NCBI GenBank assembly: GCA_021234155.1
Contig: JAJEKV010000071.1
Location: 1,995,138 to 2,059,137, forward strand
Length of the DNA stretch: 64,000 nucleotides
Source of the DNA: Isoetes taiwanensis
Lineage: Eukaryota > Streptophyta > Lycopodiopsida > Isoetales > Isoetaceae
Direction: 5' to 3'
Below, in pieces: positions 56,566 to 64,000 of this stretch. The translations under genes and the position numbers were made by a program. The first letter of the stretch is position 1; each line of letters starts with the position of its first letter. Below the pieces are notes generated by a model, which saw nothing but the letters and a program-made list of their open reading frames with translations, made no database searches and had not been told where the DNA came from.

Positions 56566-58953
56566 TTATTGCTGACAAGGTGGTAATCTTGCACCACATA
56601 ACCCAGGATTACCTTCGAAGTTAGAAACATCAAGAGACATAAAGGAAGCCCCTGGCGGGATCTCACCCCTAAGTCTATTGTTTGAGACATTGAAGATCCA
56701 CCATTGTTTATTTGCCAATCCCAAAGGAATCTGACCTGACAACTGGTTATTTTGCAGTTGAAGCTGCAGGAGATGGGTGTTCTTCTCAAACTCTGCTGGG
56801 ATTTCACCACTGATGTTGTTGAAAGATAAGTCCATTGTGGATGCGCCAAAGATCTTTAAAGGTAGTGACTGAATCTGTATTGTAGCAAACCACTTTGGAA
56901 TTGGACTTTTTATTTTGCAGTGGCTTAGACTAAGCTTCCCAAGTGCAGGCGCATTTGCAAGGCCCTGTATCTTCTTAAAGCTGAGCTCATTTTTATCCAA
57001 GTATAGTTCTGCTAGTTGAGTAAAGTTCTCCATGTGGTGAGGTAACCCAGTAATCTTGTTGCTAATCATTTCAATCCTCTCCAAGGAAAAGGGAAGATCT
57101 CCATCCTTAATTTGACCTTCTAATTTGTTGAATGACAGATAAAGATGTCGTAGATTTTGAAGACTCCTGAGGCTTGTTCCCAACCCTGTTATCTCATTCT
57201 CAGTCATGATGAGATATTGCAAACTTGAAGGGAATATATTGGGAATATTTCCACCGAGCCCACACTTAGAAAGCCCAAGGCTGACCAGATTTGGAAGAGT
57301 GGCAAGTCCTGCGATAGCCTGGAAGCCAAAGTTGTTGTTGTCCAATTGTAATGTCGACAAGTTTGCAAGATGCCTCATGTTAGGTGGAAGAGCAGTAATT
57401 TTGTTGTACTGCAAAGAAACATTAAAGAGGTTTCGGAGGTTCTCAGTAAACCTCTGAGATATAGGCCCAGAAAGCTGATTATAAGAAAGTTGCAGCTCTG
57501 TGAGTCTTGAAAGTAGACCAAATGAAGCTGGAATTTGCCCTGAGAGTTGATTATTGGAGAGTCTCAAGATCTCAAGATTTGAAAGCAAACCAAGTGAATC
57601 TGGAATTCTTCCGGATATGGATGTCCCAGTGATGCTCAGGTACTGTAGACTAGATAGCTGCCCAAAGGATTTAGGGATGCTGCCATTTAATCCCCGATTG
57701 AAAGAAAGTTCCAGAACAGCTAGTTTATGCAAGGAACCCAAGGATTCAGGAATGGCTCCACTCAAATGATTGTTATAAAGATCTAGGTACTGGAGATTGA
57801 AGAGTTTCCCTAACGATGAAGGTAAGGATCCAGAAAGCCCTGTAGACTTGATTTCAAGGTTCTGAAGACTAAACAGATCTCCAATACTGCTTGGAAGAAT
57901 TCCAGATATTTGTGTTTTAGATAACTGCAAATGCCTTAGTTTAGACAGCTGACCTAGTGATAAAGGAATTGCTCCTGAAATGCTTGTCTCCTCCAATAAG
58001 ACCACCTCTATATTATACAAATTAGCTAACCAATCAATGGAGCCACGAAGCTGCATATTGGTAGAGAGATCAAGCTTCTTTAAGGCCCGCAAACTCTTGA
58101 ATGTCTCCGGTATACTTCCAGTAAGAGCACAAGAGCTCAAATTCAATTCCTTAAGCTTTTTCAGATTGCCTAATGTGTCAGGAATGGCTCCACATATACC
58201 GTAATTATATTCCAGGTTCAAAATACGGAGTTCAAGGAGATTGCCTAAGCTGTGTGGAATTGCACCTTCAATGCCATTATGTGAAAGTTCCAAAAACTGA
58301 AGGCTTTGTAAGAACCCCATTGAGCTAGGAAATGGACCATGGATAGCATTATATGAAAGATCTAAAACATTAAGGTTAGATAAGAACCCCAATGAGGTTG
58401 GAACCTGACCTTCCATGCTATTGTGTGAAAGATTCAAAACACGAAGCTCAAAGAGAGAACCTAATGACATGGGAATTGAACTCATGCGGTTATATGAAAG
58501 ATCTAAAATACGAAGCTTAGATAGAGCAGCTAATGAGTCAGGAATAGAACCGAGAATTTGACAAGATGACATGTTCAGAATTTCAACATACATGAGTTTG
58601 CCGATTGCAGGGGACAGAGTTCCATCAAGATATGTCTTTGCAAGCTCTAACCCAACAACATGTCCGTTTTTGTCATCACAGCGCACACCATTCCAGCTGC
58701 AACAGTTTGAAGTGGAATTCCAATTTGCAAGTTCGTCAAATGGATCCCTGAAACTTGCCTTGATTTCCAAAAGAGTCGCTCTTTCTAAAGACATGCAGTG
58801 TGGATTTTTGCCAGCCTCCAGGTTCACAAAAGACAAGGCATAAATCATTAGATGAAGCAGAATGTAGGTGCCCATGATCATAAGATGATAAGCAATCCAG
58901 GAAATTGGTGAAGATAGGCAGCCGAAAGATTTACAGGTGGCTATGTCCACCAT
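56566..58953 (-). CDS. Leucine-rich repeat receptor-like protein without kinase
   Basis: Intact single-exon ORF, 795 residues. A hydrophobic segment at about 18-43 is a signal peptide or anchor; initiation at an internal Met near residue 25 would give a more typical one. LRRNT_2 domain (about 54-97; LLEIKASFRDPFDELANWNS, then CCSWNGVRC). Then more than 20 plant-type extracellular LRRs (LxxLxLxxNxLxGxIPxxL) to about 770, ending NNRLRGEIPPG and GNPGLCGARLPPCQQ, the usual C-cap. There is no transmembrane helix or kinase after the cap, so it resembles secreted LRR proteins or a receptor-like protein lacking its membrane tail. Ligand unknown. Confidence 0.92.
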   Translation of the reverse strand: MVDIATCKSFGCLSSPISWIAYHLMIMGTYILLHLMIYALSFVNLEAGKNPHCMSLERATLLEIKASFRDPFDELANWNSTSNCCSWNGVRCDDKNGHVVGLELAKTYLDGTLSPAIGKLMYVEILNMSSCQILGSIPDSLAALSKLRILDLSYNRMSSIPMSLGSLFELRVLNLSHNSMEGQVPTSLGFLSNLNVLDLSYNAIHGPFPSSMGFLQSLQFLELSHNGIEGAIPHSLGNLLELRILNLEYNYGICGAIPDTLGNLKKLKELNLSSCALTGSIPETFKSLRALKKLDLSTNMQLRGSIDWLANLYNIEVVLLEETSISGAIPLSLGQLSKLRHLQLSKTQISGILPSSIGDLFSLQNLEIKSTGLSGSLPSSLGKLFNLQYLDLYNNHLSGAIPESLGSLHKLAVLELSFNRGLNGSIPKSFGQLSSLQYLSITGTSISGRIPDSLGLLSNLEILRLSNNQLSGQIPASFGLLSRLTELQLSYNQLSGPISQRFTENLRNLFNVSLQYNKITALPPNMRHLANLSTLQLDNNNFGFQAIAGLATLPNLVSLGLSKCGLGGNIPNIFPSSLQYLIMTENEITGLGTSLRSLQNLRHLYLSFNKLEGQIKDGDLPFSLERIEMISNKITGLPHHMENFTQLAELYLDKNELSFKKIQGLANAPALGKLSLSHCKIKSPIPKWFATIQIQSLPLKIFGASTMDLSFNNISGEIPAEFEKNTHLLQLQLQNNQLSGQIPLGLANKQWWIFNVSNNRLRGEIPPGASFMSLDVSNFEGNPGLCGARLPPCQQ

Positions 58954-58957
58954 GAAC

Positions 58958-59053
58958 TTGCTTGGAAAAAATGATAATTTAATGGTGAATACTCATACTT
59001 TGGCGTTGCTTGGAAAAAATGATAATTTAATGGTGAAGACTCGTACTTTGGCG
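58958..59053. repeat. Two tandem 48-bp units next to the LRR start codon
   Basis: TTGCTTGGAAAAAATGATAA...TTTGGCG occurs at 58958-59005 and 59006-59053, with two differences. The array begins five bases from the start codon, so it is in the 5' leader of the LRR gene. Confidence 0.95.
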
Positions 59054-60055
59054 GTTTGCAGGTGGTCGTTAATACTCGTCTTTAGGATTTGGTCGGAACA
59101 AATGGAATGTCCACTAAAACATTATTATTTACGGTGCATCTATCTGTTCTGTCGTATATTAAAGTCCGGATATTTATATACGTGTAGGATATGCATCTTT
59201 CTACCTGGAGGGTTGTTGTCTTCTGGGTTGCATCATATATAGAAAAGAATGGGAACAGTAAGGAAACCTGACAATTTCTGGCTCGAGGGATCTTCCTGGT
59301 ATATCCCACCGAACGTAGTTGCCGTGGATACCATATTATGGTATATCTGCATTCCTTGTGGACTTCGTGCAATTTCTATAATTTAGGCTGGTTTAAACAA
59401 CACGGCGTGTCAGAGCTACTACATGGTCGGCGCATCTGAACGCGGAGAGAGATTGTGTGTATTTTGATCGAGAAAAGGATAACCATATTGAACGTAATGA
59501 ACGGGAGGTTCAAATTACGGCATTATTCGGCGCTAATTAAAAGCTGTAATTGTGCTCCTGATTTTCCGGAGCGGCGCCGCCTCCTCTGCAACTAATTTTC
59601 TTGCTGGCCATTAGGCCCATAGCTCCTTCTTCCGGCTTCAGCCTCGCTGTAGCTCCTTCTTCCGGCCATAGCTCCTTCTTCCGGCTTCAGGATAGAATGC
59701 GAAACGTGGCTTAAAACCTTCAAAAAGTAATCTATTTTGTCTATTGAAAAAAGTCGGCAGCTTAATCGATCGTCTTTCTTAAGTGTTTTAAAGAAGAATA
59801 GAGCAAAGAAAGAAGAATGATCTTGAAGCTTCATACTGTCGTTGGATTCTACCGTTTTTTTAGCCATAGCCAAGATAGGATCCATCGGAACAGAGCAGTG
59901 TTCTGTATGTGCAAACGAAGAGGACGCCCTTTTTCCTCCAAGAATTGCTTCTATAGCAGCGCCAGTAGGACCCCTTAGAGCAGAGCAGTCACCAGAACCT
60001 CCCGAGCACCGGAGCAGAGCACCGGAGCAGAGCAGAGCATGGAGGGGGTAATTTG
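59054..60055. other. LRR gene upstream region and spacer
   Basis: A TATA-like CTATATATGATG (minus strand) lies at about 59236-59247. At 59626-59690 the string TAGCTCCTTCTTCCGG occurs three times. No gene recognised. Confidence 0.4.
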
Positions 60056-60416
60056 AACCTCCCGTCCATTACGCACGGGAAAATACCCCCCTCAGGTTTT
60101 CCGGGGGCAATTTGCTCGGCGGCGCCGCCAGTGACGCGACTGCTTTTCCGCCGCGGCGCGCCGCCACCGCCGGGCGGGCGCCGCCGCGAATTACCCCGGA
60201 AAACCCTCGGGGGGTATTTTCCCTTATACGTAGTTGAGGGGTAGTTACGTTTTTTATAGATTTTGAACATCAATATATTATCCGCCAGTGCGTCCGCCAC
60301 CGCTGGCGGCGCCGCCTCGCAAATTGCCCCCGGAAAACCCTCGGGGGGTATTTTCCCTTATACGTAGTTGAGGGGTAGTTACGTTTTTTATAGATTTTGA
60401 ACATCAATATATTATT
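60056..60416. repeat. GC-rich foldback plus direct repeat
   Basis: GGGAAAATACCCCCCTCAGG (60078) is inverted relative to CCCTCGGGGGGTATTTTCCC (60203), with GCCGCC-rich DNA between. A block from CCGGAAAACCCTCGGGGGGT through TAGATTTTGAACATCAATAT (60194-60283) is repeated directly at 60326-60416. Looks like a MITE-like element with a partial second copy. Confidence 0.75.
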
Positions 60417-60834
60417 GAGGTACATATAATCCCTTAACGTAAAGGCTGCTTACGTGTAATTCTGCTCCCATATCAAATAGGGAGCTTACACGTGGCACTC
60501 TTTCTATTAGGGAAAGTTGACTAAGGTTTTCATTGTCATCAAGTTTTTTGCAGAATGTGGATAAAAATTCCAGAATGTCTTCTGGAATGTAGGGTAAGAA
60601 GATCAGAATGTAGAGTAAAAGTGTTAGAATGTAAAGTAAAAACAATACAATTAGAGTTATAAAAACATTGATCAACTTAAAAGCATTGATCACAGTAGAA
60701 ACACTTATCACAGTAAAAGTTTTTTGTATTCAACTTAGAAATAAAAAAAGGTTTACAATCAAACTTTAAACAACTACTGCTACTTTAGTTCCAAAATTCA
60801 ATTTCCACAGTCATTTCCACTGATACGTTTCACA

Positions 60835-61402
60835 ACCTCTACAATGTTCAAACTGCCACCACTAGGAAGGATTACAGTTGTTGAAAGTGCCACCCGAAAT
60901 GTTAGTAGTGCCAATATCAAGGCTCAAATTGAAGGCCATCCTGACACGCAGATTATCACCAGCAATCTCTTCAAGAGACACTGTATCAAAAAAAGGATCA
61001 TCAAGTTCACTAGCAGGTCGAGTAATAATAGGCTGATCCTTTTCTAACCAATATCTTTACCCACATATATATCATGATCACCTGACAAACCATCAACTAT
61101 TAAATCATGATCTAGAGAAGAAACTAGAACTATAAACTAGATTACCTGTAATAGATTACCTATAACTGGAATACAAGATACTTGAACTAGAACTACAATA
61201 CCTGTATTATGATCAGAAGCAGCCGACTGAGAATCTAACACATTCAAATTTCCAATATTTTGTCTCGCATCATAGACGGCCAATTCTTCATTGTAAACAT
61301 TATCAAACATTCTCCGTGATCCGTCTGCGTTGAATGGTTGTCTGATGATTGACATGACAGCTTTAGACTTTAATTCAGATTTCTTATCATACCTGCAAAA
61401 TA

Positions 61403-61493
<91 letters not shown>

Positions 61494-62307
61494 ACAGACA
61501 ATTAGAACTACTAACTACTACTACTACTACTACTAATACTACTACTAGTACAAACAGAACTAATACCACTAACAGAACTAGAACTTACCTCTTATACAAC
61601 TCAGTATTCCTGTGACCAGTGATGTTCATTCCAACATCAGTGGAAACATTCGCACGTGCAAGACGACTAACAACTGAACTCCGGCCAGATTTTCCAGAAT
61701 ATTTTCCTTGTACGCCAATTGTGCTTAGCATGTATTTCATCAAAGAAGCTAGAACTCTAGCACTAACTCTGTGCTTCTTATTGTACCAGACCTACACATC
61801 AAATTAACAAATTAGAACATGGAAGTAATTCAAAAACAAATATGAAACTAAGGCAGAAACTTACATGGCCTTTAGGAGAATTGATACACTGCATAAAGAC
61901 AAATCTAGATTGATGTTCATCTTCCGGATAACATGGAAGATGCCTCACAAGACATTTAAAAGTCAGCACTATATCAACCTCAAAGCACTGCACAGGTAAT
62001 CGAAAAGATTCTTCTTAATACTTCTTCATAGAAACATCATAGTTCTTACTCAGACGCGCACTATATTCAAGATATTCTATGCCATTAACAACCAGGACCT
62101 GAAAGTCTGGAATTCTCTACCTCTGATTGCAAAGCGAGAGACACAGTAATACATGAACCTCCTTTGAAGCTCTCTATTACTAAACTCGGCGAGCTCAATG
62201 TCTCGCGCATGCAGCAGCGCCCTCGTGAAGGCTAATCTGTCTACCGCCTCGATATTCTCGGCGACGAGACGACTGTTTTCATCGTGGATCTCCTTGAATC
62301 TCTTCAT
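60835..62307 (-). pseudogene. Crypton-like tyrosine recombinase gene, decayed
   Basis: Read on the minus strand: 62307-61865, 61791-61589, 61392-61202 and a probable last exon within 61050-60835, with GT-AG junctions. The first exon has FMYYCVSRFAIRGREFQ, fitting the box I Arg; a one-base loss near 62093 and a TAA near 62018 break it, after which it continues VVNGIEYLEYSARLSKNYDV and LTFKCLVRHLP. Then VWYNKKHRVSARVLASLMKY, KYSGKSGR (where the usual H-x-x-R has lost its His) and ITGHRNTELYKRYDK with the box II His and the Tyr nucleophile. The last exon ends near ISGGTFNNCN. This pattern fits DUF3504-type recombinases of Cryptons and the animal ZMYM/KIAA1958 family. DNA strand-exchange role inferred; the copy appears inactive. 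Confidence 0.7.
61402..61493. repeat. (CTA)n microsatellite inside a recombinase intron
   Basis: About thirty perfect trinucleotides, with further shorter runs to 61565. It lies within the intron between 61589 and 61392. The long poly-Val reading frame on the other strand is an artefact of this repeat. Confidence 0.97.
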
Positions 62308-62520
62308 CACTGCAAGGGTGATGCCATGGGGAGCTCTTGGCGCGGGGGAGTGCTATCTTGGCGTGGTCGCTTGCTAGAGGAAGATGAAGATGCCAGCGGA
62401 GCGATGAGAATGCAGAAGGCGGAAGTGGAAGATGAGCAGAAGGCGGAAGGCAGAAGACGATCGGAGGTCGAAGGCAAGATAGAAGGTCTTCTATTTATAA
62501 CATAGATTTCGTAGTAGCTT

Positions 62521-62715
62521 GAGTCACACGACGCGAAGGATGCCGTCGGTCAGGAAAATGGACCGTTGCTTCTCGCGTCGTGTGAGGAATAAATAAAGTA
62601 ATTGTTTTTTTCCAATAATATTTCATTTCTTCTAGAGAAATATCACATATCACACGACGCGATAGCTCGTGTTCGTCAGAAAATTAAACTGATGTATTTC
62701 GCGTGGTGTGAATAA
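62521..62715 (-). repeat. Two tandem hairpins 3' of the acidic ORF2-family gene
   Basis: TCACACGACGCGA pairs with TCGCGTCGTGTGA (62523-62582). A second copy at 62655-62712 pairs TCACACGACGCGA with TTCGCGTGGTGTGA. Inner pairs are CGGTC/GACCG in the first and TCAG/CTGA in the second. They are separated by AT-rich DNA. They could be 3' UTR structures of the upstream gene or subterminal repeats of a DNA transposon. Confidence 0.75.
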
Positions 62716-62813
62716 ATACAAATAAAATAATTTTTATTAATAATTTCGGTGATACAATCTATACATAAGTAATTTTACTGATACAAGTTGGAAAATATAT
62801 AACTTCCAATTTT

Positions 62814-63797
62814 TCAAGCTTCATCGTCAATTTCATGCTCTTTCAATCCCCTGCTGCACTGATCCAACAAGGCAATGACTCCCATGTTATCGACCCCAGC
62901 TTCCAACCTTGGATGAGTCAAGCCAGCAGCTAAAAAATTTAACATATTGCTCGCCCGCAGACCGGCTTGGTCGTCAAAATATTGTAACACAACATCCCGC
63001 TGAATTGCTATCACCCTTTCAGTGTTTGATGCCAATTGGGAATGGTTCCCGAACATGCATAATGCATGGATGTAATAAACAAACTCTGCACCTTTTGGAC
63101 TAAAAGCTCTGCTGAAGACGATTATCTCCCCATTAACGAATCTTGAGATATATCGTAACAATGTGGAGTTCTTCAATCTTTCCTGTCCCCCACGTGCATG
63201 TCGGCAAGTTAAATCATCTACTTCCCACAAATAAGACCCCTCAAGGTTATTTTCTTCACATTTCTCCTCATCCATGAGGCTTATGCTGCTGCGATTGACT
63301 GAAGAGCCTGCCAAACCTGTAGATTCTGTTGGCAACTTTGCACAGAGACGCTGGAATTCTTCTTCCGTTGGCAGATTCGCCTCCTCTTGAGCAAATCGAG
63401 ACTTCAGCCTCTCATAGGCTTCTTTAAGCTTTATAGCATTGCCAGTATAAGAAGACACTTCAAATATCTCTTTGTCCAAGTCCTCTTCAAAATCTAGGCC
63501 TAGGTTTACCCATTCGGCCAAGGTACTGATAAGCTCGTCTTCCCTAGCACACATTCGTAACAAAGACGGGTTCCTCAGTATATCACTTAGCAATAAGTAT
63601 TCTTTGCCTTCCACTAAAATTGGCGTTATGTCAGACAACTTCTTTTCATCCTCATCCTCATCCTCATCACCTTCAGAATCATCTTCCTCCTCTGGTTCAC
63701 CCAAGGCTAGTGCGTCGATGCCAAAACTCCTACATTCTTGCTCTTCTTCTTGTAGATCTATCTCCATTTCTACGTCATAGTCAGCATCATCACACAT
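62814..63797 (-). CDS. Acidic protein of unknown family, homologous to retroelement ORF2
   Basis: Intact 327-codon ORF with ATG at 63797. Residues about 1-55 are very acidic (EEEDDSEGDEDEDEDEKK). Then comes a domain that aligns with the second half of ORF2 at 15400-16330 and 23380-24230: ITPILVEGKEYLLLSDI against ITSLTPVIIGGEAYLNLHDI, DLDKEIFEVSSYTG against DIDREI...YTG, NLPTEEEF against ELLTEEEF, LRYISRFVNGEIIV against LRFYLPLLIDGRIAV, ALCMFGNHSQLASN against ALSGFGSHARMAPN. No known domain recognised. The order (acidic stretch, then this domain) is the same in both. An upstream exon is possible. It may be the host source captured by the element, or another element copy. Confidence 0.7.
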   Translation of the reverse strand: MCDDADYDVEMEIDLQEEEQECRSFGIDALALGEPEEEDDSEGDEDEDEDEKKLSDITPILVEGKEYLLLSDILRNPSLLRMCAREDELISTLAEWVNLGLDFEEDLDKEIFEVSSYTGNAIKLKEAYERLKSRFAQEEANLPTEEEFQRLCAKLPTESTGLAGSSVNRSSISLMDEEKCEENNLEGSYLWEVDDLTCRHARGGQERLKNSTLLRYISRFVNGEIIVFSRAFSPKGAEFVYYIHALCMFGNHSQLASNTERVIAIQRDVVLQYFDDQAGLRASNMLNFLAAGLTHPRLEAGVDNMGVIALLDQCSRGLKEHEIDDEA

Positions 63798-63905
63798 AAC
63801 TGACCCCCGTTAGCTTAAAGATTTCATTGTTTCCAATGTATCTTCGGTTTGGCCGAGCAGAATGCAATAACTAGCGAATGCAAACGGCAAAGAGAAATAA
63901 GTTAC

Positions 63906-64000
63906 CTTCTTAAGTACAAGGACGCAGCCAGGAGGAGCCCGCTGTGCATCATTCTTGAAAAACGTCTTCGCTGCTTGCAAATGGGAAGCCGCTTCCTCTA
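63906..64000 (-). other. Possible upstream exon, cut by window end
   Basis: An open stretch reading EEAASHLQAAKTFFKNDAQR and then VLVLKK ends at a good GTAAC donor (63905). A GTCAG acceptor lies at 63800. The simplest splice does not keep frame with the 62814-63797 ORF, so the link is uncertain. Confidence 0.3.

Noticed and set aside
61387-61569. Poly-valine open frame on the minus strand
   Set aside because: Translation of the (CTA)n microsatellite within an intron.

Overview
This window is nuclear DNA of a land plant with a large, repeat-rich genome. The evidence is multi-exon GT-AG genes, plant-type LTR elements primed by initiator tRNA-Met, Helitrons, and short TTTAGGG-type telomere-like strings inside a promoter. 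A seed-free plant (fern or lycophyte) is a reasonable guess from the transposon mix and a fungal-like oxidase, but the sequence does not settle it. Only three loci look like ordinary host genes: VPS16 (33.3-40.6 kb, +), an intronless secreted FAD oxidase of the BBE/isoamyl-alcohol-oxidase type (53.9-55.7 kb, +), and an LRR receptor-like protein without a kinase (56.6-59.0 kb, -).

Layout. 0-9 kb: a Ty3/gypsy pol fragment, a Helitron 3' end, SINE/LINE-like 3' ends with assorted microsatellite tails, degenerate tandem repeats and a Ty1/copia RNase H remnant. 9.0-24.4 kb: two tandem copies (offset about 7.9 kb) of a retroelement-like unit with a TATA promoter, a tRNA-iMet primer-binding site and no visible reverse transcriptase. 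24.4-33.2 kb: tandem hairpin repeats, a decayed Helitron Rep/helicase (-), degenerate satellites and a second Helitron 3' end. 33.3-42.0 kb: VPS16, followed directly by an inverted copy of its own first two exons. 42-53.8 kb: a complete TRIM element, a second Helitron (+), tRNA-like SINE heads, a MITE-like foldback and direct repeats. 53.9-59 kb: the oxidase and the LRR gene. 59-64 kb: GC-rich foldbacks, a decayed tyrosine-recombinase (Crypton-like) gene and an acidic protein of unknown family (both -).

The most unusual system is the 9-24 kb element. Its first ORF is a 406-residue histone H3-like protein: an H3-type N-terminal tail, about 300 residues of charged coiled coil, then an H3 histone fold at the C-terminus. 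It is intact in the first copy and broken in the second. Its second ORF is broken in both copies but is homologous along much of its length to the acidic protein at 62.8-63.8 kb, which lies next to the tyrosine recombinase pseudogene. Each unit also carries five copies of a roughly 70-nt hairpin whose stems are conserved while one apical loop changes. Other tandem hairpins lie just 3' of both members of the ORF2 family.

A second noteworthy structure is the VPS16 inverted repeat, with arms of about 1.4 kb. Read-through past the VPS16 stop would give RNA complementary to its own exons 1-2. Part of the inverted arm differs from the gene almost only at CAG/CTG sites, a pattern that suggests CHG methylation or a base-calling effect of it. 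The VPS16 frame also carries one extra base in exon 12.
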